DNA from: Pollutimonas sp. M17 | GTDB lineage: Bacteria > Pseudomonadota > Gammaproteobacteria > Burkholderiales > Burkholderiaceae_B | DNA: 64,000 bases | Direction: 5' to 3' | NCBI RefSeq assembly: GCF_025836975.1 | Contig: NZ_CP107548.1 | Span: 3,162,001 to 3,226,000 of the forward strand | In this document: positions 1 through 8,019 of the stretch, one piece after another | Position numbering within the stretch: the stretch's first letter is position 1 | Layout: each line of letters begins with the position of its first letter | Notes under the pieces: model-generated | Databases searched by the model: none | Seen by the model: only the letters and a program-made list of their open reading frames with translations | What the model was told of the DNA's origin: nothing | Position numbers and translations under genes: made by a program

Positions 1-516
1 CAGATACGCCGCAGCCAAGTGGCTGGACGAACCTTGTCCCACAGTACCAATTTTGACCTTTCCAGGATTGGCGCGGCAGTACTCAATAAACTCGCGCACG
101 TTGGACACCGGTAGGCTCTTGTTGGCCAGGAAAAGATAGGTGTTTATCGTGAGCCTGGCCAGCGGGGTGAAGTCGGTTACGGGATCCAGTTTCTGAGTCG
201 TCGGGTTAACCGCCGGAGCAGTAACCAGCATGGACGAACTCAAGTAAAGCACCTTTCCATCTGGTGCCTGGCGTTTTACATAGTTACTTGCAATAAGGCC
301 GGCGGCACCAGGACGCGCTTCGACAATGACCGTGTCGTTTAACTTCGGCCCGAGCTTATCCGCCACTATGCGGGCAATCGCGTCTGCGCCGCCGCCGGGA
401 GGCCCTGGAATGACAATGCTGACCGGCGCCGAGTTTGCCAGCGAGAGCTCAAACGGCGCCCCTGCCGCCAGAATGCTGCCGTAGGCCGTCTTCAAGAAGC
501 TGCGACGTGAAATCAT
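1..516 (-). CDS. Bug/TctC-family periplasmic receptor (C-terminus cut by window edge)
   Basis: Only the first 172 codons are present; the rest lies left of the window. I placed the ATG at 514-516 because a purine-rich RBS (AAGGGGGG) lies just upstream and the protein opens MISRRSFLK, a twin-arginine export signal. Bug landmarks follow: PGPPGGGADAIARIV after the signal, VEARPGAAG, and a partial GSSSHLAAAYL. Family role: periplasmic binding of small carboxylates, for TctAB-type uptake or for sensing. It diverges from the PLP enzyme at 820, with about 300 bp between them. Substrate unknown. The frame was read directly from the reverse strand. Confidence 0.88.
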   Translation of the reverse strand, partial: MISRRSFLKTAYGSILAAGAPFELSLANSAPVSIVIPGPPGGGADAIARIVADKLGPKLNDTVIVEARPGAAGLIASNYVKRQAPDGKVLYLSSSMLVTAPAVNPTTQKLDPVTDFTPLARLTINTYLFLANKSLPVSNVREFIEYCRANPGKVKIGTVGQGSSSHLAAAYL

Positions 517-819
517 GTGGACCCCCCTTAGTCTTTGATTGAGTGAGGCCCAATGTATCAGCGACACATACGGCAGACAATTGAATTTTTCCGCATCGGT
601 AGTTATTCCAAAATGGTATTGATTGGCGAAGTTTCCCAAACCGGCGGCACGCAGAAAGCCTCCGTTCCGCAATGACAAAGCCATACCATTCCGGACACTT
701 TTCCTGATCGAAAATATCTCTTTTCGGATAAAACCCGTCTATTGATAATCTGCATATCGACGGGCTCATCGAATGCAGTGGCAGTGTGCCTATGCCGGTG
801 ACGCCAATACAGCTCGCTT
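517..819. promoter_or_regulatory. divergent intergenic region
   Basis: About 300 bp separate the divergent starts of the Bug receptor and the PLP enzyme. No reading frame here looks like protein. It must hold both promoters. I see no strong inverted repeat, only a short imperfect one (TGTATCAGCGACACA, near 553-567) of the T-N11-A kind that LysR proteins can bind. Confidence 0.35.
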
Positions 820-1827
820 ATGCCGCATCGTCCAAACATTCGTCTTGCTACTTTTGGAAGCTACCCTACACCTCTTGAGGAGCTTCAGGCCCTCTCAAAA
901 ATCGTCGGTGGCCCGCGTATTTGGGTCAAGCGCGATGACCTGACAGGGGTTGCCATGGGTGGCTCGAAGACCAGAGCACTCAACACGCTGCTTGGAGATG
1001 CGTTATCGAACGGCGCCGACACAATCGTAACTTGCGGTCCGGTCACATCCAACCATATAAGAATTACTGCGGCGTGTGCTAACCGCCTTGGGCTGGAAGC
1101 GCTCCTCGTTATAAAGCACCCGTACGGAGAATCACTCGACGAGCAAGGGCATCAGGGGAACATGCTTCTAAACCATGTACTCGGTGCGCGACTTGAATAC
1201 GTGTCCGCTGATTCTCTATCAGATCTTGAACTGGCCATGGAAGGCGTCGCGGAAACACTAAGGTCTGAAGGGAAGAAGCCGTATGTAATTCCCGGTGGCG
1301 GCTGCTCACCGATGGGAGCGCTTGGCTACCTCGAACTCGTCGCTGAGCTTGCACGGCAGTCAAATCAATATGGCTTCAAGATCGACGCAATACTATGCGC
1401 CTCGGGTTCGGGATGCATACAAAGCGGCCTGATTCTGGGCAACGCATACCACCACACTGCATACCCGGTAATCGGAGTAACGATCAATCGCAGCATCGGC
1501 GAACTAGCCGCCCGCATTTCCCGCGAGGTCAGGAATGCCGCAGTACTGGCCGGATTTGACCTTCGAGTTCAATCTGGTGACATTTGTATCCTGGACAACT
1601 ACCTGGGCGAGGGATATGCCATTCCAACAGAGGCCGCCATGTCGGCGATCAAGTTGCTGGCTCAACAAGAGGGTTTGTTGCTGGACCCCTGCTATACCGG
1701 TAAAGCGATGGCCGGTGTCCTGGATCTGGCAAAGACACGATTCACTTCGGGACAGAATATTGTATTTATCCATACCGGCGGACTACCCGGCATGTTCAAT
1801 TACTCAAAGGAGTTATCTCGCTTGTAG
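820..1827 (+). CDS. PLP-dependent enzyme, D-cysteine desulfhydrase/ACC deaminase family
   Basis: 335 aa, close to the usual length of about 330 for this fold-type II family. K50 in MGGSKTRALN is the expected Schiff-base lysine; SNH at 77-79 and HTGGLPGMF near 318-326 are the family's PLP and phosphate-site landmarks. Archetypes degrade D-cysteine to pyruvate, H2S and ammonia, or open 1-aminocyclopropane-1-carboxylate. The usual GGNKxRKLE around the lysine is here GGSKTRALN, so specificity may differ. No signal peptide, hence cytoplasmic. It is divergent from a Bug receptor and may act on what that receptor recognises. Base use looks less G+C-rich than in genes after 7 kb. The family call is firm, the substrate is not. 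Confidence 0.85.
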   Translation: MPHRPNIRLATFGSYPTPLEELQALSKIVGGPRIWVKRDDLTGVAMGGSKTRALNTLLGDALSNGADTIVTCGPVTSNHIRITAACANRLGLEALLVIKHPYGESLDEQGHQGNMLLNHVLGARLEYVSADSLSDLELAMEGVAETLRSEGKKPYVIPGGGCSPMGALGYLELVAELARQSNQYGFKIDAILCASGSGCIQSGLILGNAYHHTAYPVIGVTINRSIGELAARISREVRNAAVLAGFDLRVQSGDICILDNYLGEGYAIPTEAAMSAIKLLAQQEGLLLDPCYTGKAMAGVLDLAKTRFTSGQNIVFIHTGGLPGMFNYSKELSRL

Positions 1828-1875
1828 GCAGTTTCAGCAGCCAATCGACATGTTCGATCGGCATATCCTGCATTT

Positions 1876-2805
1876 TTAATCACGCCGCGGATGAGCCCTG
1901 CCGGCCGGGCGTCGGGGCTTGCGGGTGAAGGTGCTGCATTGCTGGGCGATTTCCGCCACGCGATAGCCGAGAGCCGAGTCTGAACTTTTGAGGAAGCAGC
2001 ATGAGTAGCCTACGGACGGTGCCGGAGTGGACGTTCTCAGCAGCTGAAGCGTTCCGGCCCTGAGCTCATTCCTGAACAATGCGATCGGTAAACAACTGAT
2101 ACCTACGCCCGCTGAGATCAGGCCGGCGAGAGCCTTTACGTTGTTTCCACCGTAGATTCGTTCCGGCGACGCGCCGGCGCTTTCCCACAAGCGACTGCAT
2201 GCAGCGGTAATAACCGAGTTTTCGGACTGCTCGATAACAGGTTGCGTTGCCAACTCATGTAAAGAATGCACCTCTCCAGGCGCAAATATGCCTGCTGCGG
2301 CAAACCATCCGAACTGTACTTCTCCAACCTCGATCTTCACCATGGCGTCCGAGGTCCGGGCTTCCGGCACAATAGAAAGCTCAAGTCGTCCCTGTTCTAC
2401 TTTGTCTTGCAACAGCAACGACAGGTCGATCTCCGGCTGGACGGTGATGGACGGGTATACGTGTTTCATACGCCGGAGGAAATCGGAGAACCACGTCAGG
2501 GCTACCATTTCTGTAAGGCCCACACGTAGCAATCTGGCCGACTGATTATCAAAACCCTTCTGGCCATCGAGGACGCTCAGCATACCGAGCAAGGCACTAC
2601 ACTCTTCCTCTAGTTCCCTACCGAACTGCGTAAGCTGATTCTTACGGCCTCTTCTCTCAAACAAAGGCCTGGCAGCCACTGCTTGCACCTCGCGCAAGCG
2701 CTTCGTTATGGCGGACTGAGTGATACATAGTTTCTCTGCTGCCCGACTCAGCGTGCCCAGACGAGCCACCCAATAGAATGCCTGCAGTTGCTTGATGGTA
2801 AGCAT
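1876..2805 (-). CDS. LysR-type transcriptional regulator
   Basis: 309 aa. The N-terminal winged helix-turn-helix covers about residues 4-62 (LTIKQLQAFYWVARLGTLS, then AAEKLCITQSAITKRLREV). The remainder is the two-lobed effector-binding domain, with VGLTEMVALTW starting the first lobe. It lies 33 bp downstream of a second LysR gene on the same strand and is recognisably its paralogue in the effector domain. ATG at 2803-2805 has a weak AGGG upstream. Probably transcribed with, and controlling, the lactonase and ABC receptor genes upstream (3811-6340); that link is inferred from position. Confidence 0.9.
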   Translation of the reverse strand: MLTIKQLQAFYWVARLGTLSRAAEKLCITQSAITKRLREVQAVAARPLFERRGRKNQLTQFGRELEEECSALLGMLSVLDGQKGFDNQSARLLRVGLTEMVALTWFSDFLRRMKHVYPSITVQPEIDLSLLLQDKVEQGRLELSIVPEARTSDAMVKIEVGEVQFGWFAAAGIFAPGEVHSLHELATQPVIEQSENSVITAACSRLWESAGASPERIYGGNNVKALAGLISAGVGISCLPIALFRNELRAGTLQLLRTSTPAPSVGYSCCFLKSSDSALGYRVAEIAQQCSTFTRKPRRPAGRAHPRRD

Positions 2806-2838
2806 GGACCCTAACGCCAGAGATACTCAGATTGCCAA

Positions 2839-3726
2839 TCAATGCTGATCGAAGACACAATGCCGCTTGACCAGCTCGATAACGTCGTGGTGAAGCGCCG
2901 TAAGCGAGTCAATTCGAACCAGGATGGCGTAATTCATCGTTGGTGCCCCGAGCGAAGTTCTGATCTCGCTTAATGGACCGGCATTACCCATATCTGCAAC
3001 CATCGCTCGCGGCAGGCTTGCTATGCCAAAGCCTGCCATACATATTCCTTTTAGGGCAGCCAGGCTGTCGCTTCGAATCGTGTTTGTCAGCTTCACACCC
3101 TTATCGACAAGCCAGGATTCGATTTGAGTTTCAATTTCGCCCGGCGCGCTTTGAATCAACAAGGTCTGCCGCTCAAGTTCAGGGAGGCTCAACGAGCCAG
3201 GCAGCGCCAGGGACGACGCTCGGTACCATCCGAATGCCGCTGACCCGATGGGAATACACACCATATTCTTAGGGCATGCCAGGTCTGATGCGATGGCCAT
3301 ATCAAGTTGCCCATCCTGCATTCCCGTATACAGGCGCGACGAAGAATCAACCGTGAAATCCAGTTGAATTCGTGGATACTTGGCCTTCATCTCTGCAACG
3401 AAAGCCCCCAGCCACGTAAGCGCAGTAAGTTCCGTGACGCCTAGCCGCAAAGTCAAGGCCAGAAACTCGGGATTGGCAAAGCGCTCCATCAGGCCCGCCC
3501 GCTGGTGAAGCAATGCACGAGCCTGGCGCAGCACTTCTTTTCCCTTGCTGGTAAGGCGTGCAGAGCGGCTCTCTCGATTGAACAAAGGGTATTTGAAGCC
3601 GTCTTCAAATTCACCAATAAGGCGGGAAATTGAAGATTGCGACGTATCCAGACTACGAGCCGCCTTCTCGAATGACCCCATATCCGCCACAGCGACAAAC
3701 GCTTCCAGTTCTCGAAATGTCGTCAT
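2839..3726 (-). CDS. LysR-type transcriptional regulator
   Basis: 295 aa from the ATG at 3724-3726, chosen because LysR proteins usually start a few residues before the TFRELEAFVAV helix and GGGTGA precedes it at good spacing; a GTG three codons upstream (3733-3735) is the alternative. The HTH covers about residues 15-40 (KAARSLDTSQSSISRLIGEFE). The effector domain (LRLGVTELTALTWLGAFVAEM) matches the adjacent LysR at 1876 in register. It follows the lactonase gene on the same strand after 84 bp, so it may be the distal part of the 4832-6340/3811-4758 unit. Confidence 0.9.
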   Translation of the reverse strand: MTTFRELEAFVAVADMGSFEKAARSLDTSQSSISRLIGEFEDGFKYPLFNRESRSARLTSKGKEVLRQARALLHQRAGLMERFANPEFLALTLRLGVTELTALTWLGAFVAEMKAKYPRIQLDFTVDSSSRLYTGMQDGQLDMAIASDLACPKNMVCIPIGSAAFGWYRASSLALPGSLSLPELERQTLLIQSAPGEIETQIESWLVDKGVKLTNTIRSDSLAALKGICMAGFGIASLPRAMVADMGNAGPLSEIRTSLGAPTMNYAILVRIDSLTALHHDVIELVKRHCVFDQH

Positions 3727-3810
3727 GTCACTCACCCGCCATCAGGCCGGCGCCGATCCGTTGACCGGCGGCCTTCGAGTACGTAGATGCGCGTTCAGCT
3801 TGTAGTTCGA

Positions 3811-4758
3811 TCATGCATCGCCAGCGCTATCAGCTGAAGGGAAGCGCGCCCGGTGCGAAAACATGGGATTGCCCGCCACGGCCAGGTTGGCCCGGAATAT
3901 TTGCCCACTTGCTGACTCGGTAATGAACAGATCCTTGTTCTGTGGGCCGCCATAGGCAACGTTCGTCGACATGGCGCCTGCCGGCGTATTGATCCGGTAC
4001 AGAGGTTCTCCGCGATTGCTGAATAGCCAGACGGCGCCCAGTCCCGCGTGCGCAACCGCCAGCCCGCCCGCCGCGTCGAGAGCGAGTCCGTCTGGCCCGA
4101 CGCCGCCGGACAATTGGAGGAAGGTTCCCACCTTTACGGCTTTTCCCTTGACGATAGGAACGCGCCACACTGCGTTGGCCCGTGTGGCAGCCAGATAGAG
4201 CGTGCTTTCCTGAAGGTCCATGACCAAGCCGTTCGGGCTCGGTACGTTGGAGAGCAAGCAATCAATGTGGCCATCCGGCGATAATCTGAATACCTTCCCG
4301 GTTGGATCATGTAGCCCCGTCAGCCCCTGGTCAGTGAAAAACAAGTCGCCGTTAGAGGCGAAGAACAGGTCGTTGACCGCTTTGAACCGCTCCAGGTTCG
4401 CTCGCGCCAGATATGGCCTTACTTTCTTCGACCCGGGTTCATGCACCATGATCCCATTCTTATAATCAGCAATGAAGACGAGACCGTCATCACGAATCTT
4501 CAAGCCGTTAGGCCAGCCATCATATTCCGCGGCGACTGAAAAACTTCCGTCTGGGGAGACATTCAGCAACCGGCCGTTTACCACGTCGACACACCATAAG
4601 ACACCATTCCGGTCAAAGGATGGCCCCTCTAGAAAACAGGATGAGGCGAACCCCGTCGGCTGCCCCTGATTCCACTCGCTGTCTTCCGTCCCGGTTTTTA
4701 GCTCCTGGGGATATCGCGCGAAAACTTCAGCAGCGATAAGCTGCGGTGTGGCAAACAT
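3811..4758 (-). CDS. SMP-30/gluconolactonase-family sugar-lactone hydrolase
   Basis: 315 aa six-bladed beta-propeller. The probable metal ligands of the SMP-30/gluconolactonase family are present: E44 in LEGPSFD, N176 in PSPNG and D223 in GPDG, with N129 in KAVND near the substrate. Known members hydrolyse sugar lactones or related esters using Ca2+ or Zn2+. No export signal is visible. ATG at 4756-4758 follows GGAGA at good spacing. It lies 73 bp downstream of an ABC receptor gene on the same strand; the pair may take up and open a lactone or ester, which is inference. Confidence 0.88.
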   Translation of the reverse strand: MFATPQLIAAEVFARYPQELKTGTEDSEWNQGQPTGFASSCFLEGPSFDRNGVLWCVDVVNGRLLNVSPDGSFSVAAEYDGWPNGLKIRDDGLVFIADYKNGIMVHEPGSKKVRPYLARANLERFKAVNDLFFASNGDLFFTDQGLTGLHDPTGKVFRLSPDGHIDCLLSNVPSPNGLVMDLQESTLYLAATRANAVWRVPIVKGKAVKVGTFLQLSGGVGPDGLALDAAGGLAVAHAGLGAVWLFSNRGEPLYRINTPAGAMSTNVAYGGPQNKDLFITESASGQIFRANLAVAGNPMFSHRARFPSADSAGDA

Positions 4759-4831
4759 ACAAGTCTCCGTTCAAAAAGGCCGCGTTGACGCATCGGCCAG
4801 GCGTCACCCATTGCTTGGCGCAGTACAGCAA

Positions 4832-6340
4832 TCATTTGAACGACACGCCCTTCAGTCGAATCATCCCATCCGCATAAGGTTCGAATCCTTGCACTTTGTT
4901 GCTGGTGGCGAACGGCCACGGTTGATAGTAGAGATAAACGGCGGGTAGCTCATCCTGCAGTATGGCTTGCGCCGCGTCATAGATGGCCCGGCGCTGATCG
5001 ACATCGGACACGGTTCGTGCCTTGTCCAGCAGCTCATCCACCTTCGGATTGCAATACTTGCCATCGTTCAGCGTTCCTTTGCAAGTGACGAACGCATAGA
5101 TATTGCCGTCCGGGTCGATACGGCCCGACCACCCCCTCATGTCCAGCTGAAAGTCTCCCTGGGTGGCGGCAGTCTGCATGGTGGCATATTCGGTGGGCCG
5201 CAAGCTCAGTCTGAATCCCGCCTGGGACACCATCGCCTGAACCATTTGAGCTGTGGAGGACTCAAGGGTGTTGTTCCCGAACGTTAACTCAGCTTCTACA
5301 GTTTCTTGTCCCGCATCCTTCAACAGTGCCTTCGCCCTGGCGATGTCAGGCTCTTGTATGGGGAACCGCTCGCTATGATAAGGGCTTGCAGGAGGGAAAG
5401 GCTGTTGCGCCGGCGGGAAAATCCCTCCTCCGATGATTTCATTGATGGCGTTACGGTCTATTGCCAACTGAAAAGCCTGGCGCACGCGCTTGTCATTGAA
5501 AGGATTCGACGTGGCGCGTTCGCCGTTGCCCACATTGAATACAAACCGGCGGTATCCAAGACCGACTACAGGCTTGAACGACAAGGTCGCATCGTTTTTT
5601 ACATACGTCACATCGGTGGGGTTCAAACGCTCCAGAATGTCAATTTCACCGGACCGCAGATTGGACAGACGCACGGTTGAGTCAGGCATGTTTATGTATT
5701 CGACTTGCTTGAACGCGAAATTGCTCGCATCGTAGTGTCCGTCGAATTTCTCAAGCACGATACGGTCGTTCTGTATGCGCTTGACGAACTTGTACGGCCC
5801 CGAGCATACCGGCTTGCGGCCTATGGCAGAGTCACTGTCTTTTGCGCCGAAGCTCGCCGGGGAGAGCATCATGCCGGCTCGGTCGGATAACTGGGAAAGC
5901 AAGGATGCGTCTGGCTTTTCCAGCGTAATGGTCAGTGTCATGTCATCCGGCGCATCGACCCGTGTCACTGATGCCAGTTCGCTCTTGCGCTGGCTGGCCG
6001 GCAGCGTAATCGCCCGCTCCAGGTTCGCTTTAGCTGCCTGGGCGTCGAATTTCGTGCCATCATGAAATACAACGCCATCGCGCAGTTTGAGTGTAAGTTT
6101 GGTATTGCCTTCGCTCCATGCCCACGTGGTGGCCAGCCCAGGGACAAAATTAAGCTTGGCGTCGATATCCATCAGTTTGTCGCATAACGACGTCAGGACA
6201 ATACGGGCGACATAGGTACGGGACCGGTGCGGATCCAGCGTATCCGGGTCCTCCTGCATCCCGATCCGCAATACCTGTGCATGAGATGCCGCAGCGGTGC
6301 CAAGCAACAGGCCGCCGAGTATCAAGGTGAATCGTCTCAC
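4832..6340 (-). CDS. ABC transporter periplasmic receptor, peptide/nickel type (SBP family 5)
   Basis: 502 aa, normal for the DppA/GsiB/NikA family. It starts with GTG (6338-6340) behind GAGGAGAC and has a Sec signal peptide ending about SHA/QV at residue 21. Landmarks are GMQEDPDTLDPHRS at the mature N-terminus, GLATTWAWSEG, LRDGVVFHDGT and SGPYKFVK. These receptors deliver peptides, glutathione or other oligomers to DppBCDF-like complexes. No permease or ATPase gene is adjacent, so it is an orphan unless the partner was lost with the decayed region upstream. Likely first gene of a unit running into the SMP-30 lactonase. Confidence 0.9.
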   Translation of the reverse strand: MRRFTLILGGLLLGTAAASHAQVLRIGMQEDPDTLDPHRSRTYVARIVLTSLCDKLMDIDAKLNFVPGLATTWAWSEGNTKLTLKLRDGVVFHDGTKFDAQAAKANLERAITLPASQRKSELASVTRVDAPDDMTLTITLEKPDASLLSQLSDRAGMMLSPASFGAKDSDSAIGRKPVCSGPYKFVKRIQNDRIVLEKFDGHYDASNFAFKQVEYINMPDSTVRLSNLRSGEIDILERLNPTDVTYVKNDATLSFKPVVGLGYRRFVFNVGNGERATSNPFNDKRVRQAFQLAIDRNAINEIIGGGIFPPAQQPFPPASPYHSERFPIQEPDIARAKALLKDAGQETVEAELTFGNNTLESSTAQMVQAMVSQAGFRLSLRPTEYATMQTAATQGDFQLDMRGWSGRIDPDGNIYAFVTCKGTLNDGKYCNPKVDELLDKARTVSDVDQRRAIYDAAQAILQDELPAVYLYYQPWPFATSNKVQGFEPYADGMIRLKGVSFK

Positions 6341-6712
6341 GGGTGTGTCTCCTCTGTTCTAGAGTTATTACATGTGGCACGCGACCGTTCATCTCAAGTT
6401 ACTTGAAAGCAATCGAGTAAAAGAACGAATCATGAAACGGAGGTGCCAACCCAAGTATCCCGCTTACCTGGCAGGCCGAGAAGCATCGTCTCTCACATTA
6501 CCCCTTGTTATGGCTGAACCGCTATTAATTAACTGGGGGTGTTCAGAAAACAACTGCCCTTGAGTATATGGCCCCAGAAAAGAGAGAGGGTGAGATGGTT
6601 TCAGCCTATTATGGTGCTGAAGAAATATATAAAAAAGTGATATTTTTGTATCGGATAGCATGAAAAAAAGTGATCTTTCCCGCGCACTCCGGCCTGCGCT
6701 ATCGCCCCATCC
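6341..6712. other. non-coding, AT-richer spacer with a short direct repeat
   Basis: About 370 bp upstream of the ABC receptor gene with no convincing reading frame. The sequence is visibly A+T-richer than the later window and holds two copies of aaaaaagtgat, at 6631-6641 and 6664-6674, 33 bp apart (about three helical turns). This should contain the promoter of the leftward ABC receptor/lactonase unit. No tRNA-like or insertion-sequence end is evident. Confidence 0.4.
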
Positions 6713-7050
6713 TTAGGCGCTTATGTATTTAGCCTGCAAGGCGTTCTCGTCCCACCCCGGGTTCTGCGATACGATGCGAAGGAGCCCACCGCCATCGAGC
6801 CAAACACGATGAAGTCATTGAATGACTGGACACGGGTCTTCTCTTCGGGGCGATGGCATTCCAGCATCAGCGCGGATGCGCCAATGAAACCGAAATTCCA
6901 GCCGATGCCAATCGGGATCAGGGTAGGCTAGAATGCGCGACATCTATCCCGGTCAGATCCACGGCGGCGGACACGCCGATAAGCAGCAGCCCGGCGGCAG
7001 CGCCGCCAATGCCTTGTGCGCAACGGCCTGACGCCTTCGTGCCGGCTCCA
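6713..7050 (-). pseudogene. MFS transporter remnant, frameshifted and truncated
   Basis: Reverse-strand translation gives two adjacent MFS-like pieces in different frames. The first (about 7050 to 6931) contains a membrane-like stretch GGAAAGLLLIGVSAAVDLTG followed by DVAH; it runs to a stop. The second (about 6930 to 6750) reads LIPIGIGWNFGFIGASAL, then LECHRPEEKTRVQSFNDF and IVFGSMAVGSFAS, typical of a late-middle helix and cytoplasmic loop of a major facilitator protein. Neither piece has its N- or C-terminal half. After SFAS the homology-like text stops; a third frame ends NPGWDENALQAKYISA at 6713, of unknown origin. I read this as a dead gene at a rearrangement point. Confidence 0.72.
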
Positions 7051-7055
7051 TTGGA

Positions 7056-7949
7056 TCAAACAACGCTCTCCCCTTCCGCAATCAAACCGGCCCGCAACGT
7101 TTCCGCCGGCTGGCTCAATATTCTGTCGTTCGACCACACCAGCCCAAGTCCGATTTCGGGCGCGGCCAACAGATGGCGCGCGATCAATCCCTGACGCTGC
7201 GCATAACGAGCGCCCAGGGTCTCCACGATGGCTATCCCCAGTCCCTGCGCCGCCAACGCGCAGGCGGCCGACGACTGGCCGACTTCCATGATGGGTTGAT
7301 AAGGAAGCCGGGCCGCTTCCACGGCCTGGCGGGTAACGCGGCCGGCAGGCAGCGTGGTCGCCAGGACGATGGGACCGGCATGGGCCACGTCCTTCAGGCT
7401 CAACTCGGGCTTGTCGGCCCAGGCGTGCGTGGGGCTCATGACGGCGTACAAGCTCATGGGCGCCAGGGCGCGGCTGGCGACCCTGTCCTTCTCGACCAGG
7501 GTCCCCACGATGATGCCCAGGTCGATGCGCTGGTCGACCGCCATCTCGATGATCTCGATCGCGGTGCCGGCCCGTACCGTCACGGCGATGCCGGGGTGCT
7601 CGCGGCGCACCACGGCGAGCGCCGGAGGCAATATGCTGGACGCCGCAATGGCAACCGCGCCGATCACCAGCCGGCTCATGGAGCCCTGCCGGATGTCGCC
7701 CGCAAGTTTGTCGACGGCTTCCATTCCCGCCAGGGCGTTCAAGGCATCGGGAATCAGCGCGCGGCCCTGGCTGGTCAGTTGAAGGCGGCGGTTCTGGCGG
7801 CTGAACAGCGCAAAGCCCAGGCGCGTTTCCATCGTGCGCAGCAATGCGCTTGCGGCGGGCTGCGTCATGTGTATGGATGCCGCGGCGGCCGTCACGGTTC
7901 CGCATTGGTACATCGCGCGCAGCAAGGTCAGTTCACGTCGGCTCAGCAT
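7056..7949 (-). CDS. LysR-type transcriptional regulator
   Basis: 297 aa. HTH in about residues 3-60 (SRRELTLLRAMYQCGTVTAA, then IHMTQPAASALLRTMETRLG). The effector domain begins near LVIGAVAIAASSILP. ATG at 7947-7949. Only about 70 bp separate it from the divergent enolase-superfamily gene, the classic arrangement for a LysR regulator and its target. An inverted ATATGGT/ACCATAT lies in that gap. The gene end abuts the decayed MFS remnant. Confidence 0.92.
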   Translation of the reverse strand: MLSRRELTLLRAMYQCGTVTAAAASIHMTQPAASALLRTMETRLGFALFSRQNRRLQLTSQGRALIPDALNALAGMEAVDKLAGDIRQGSMSRLVIGAVAIAASSILPPALAVVRREHPGIAVTVRAGTAIEIIEMAVDQRIDLGIIVGTLVEKDRVASRALAPMSLYAVMSPTHAWADKPELSLKDVAHAGPIVLATTLPAGRVTRQAVEAARLPYQPIMEVGQSSAACALAAQGLGIAIVETLGARYAQRQGLIARHLLAAPEIGLGLVWSNDRILSQPAETLRAGLIAEGESVV

Positions 7950-7994
7950 ATGGTTTTTATTATGAAATTATTCAATCTATCTATTGGACCATAT
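7948..7994. promoter_or_regulatory. inverted repeat in the LysR/enolase-superfamily divergent promoter
   Basis: ATATGGT (7948-7954) and ACCATAT (7988-7994) form a 7-bp inverted pair around an A+T-rich core, overlapping the LysR start. The position fits an autoregulatory LysR operator; no binding is shown by sequence alone. Confidence 0.35.
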
Positions 7995-8019
7995 ACATTC
8001 CCAGCTGGACAATGCAAGG

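Noticed and set aside
7984-8019. TTG start giving 12 more residues to the enolase-superfamily protein
   Set aside because: It falls within the putative operator and adds sequence unlike the family N-terminus; ATG at 8020 preferred, although its RBS is weak.
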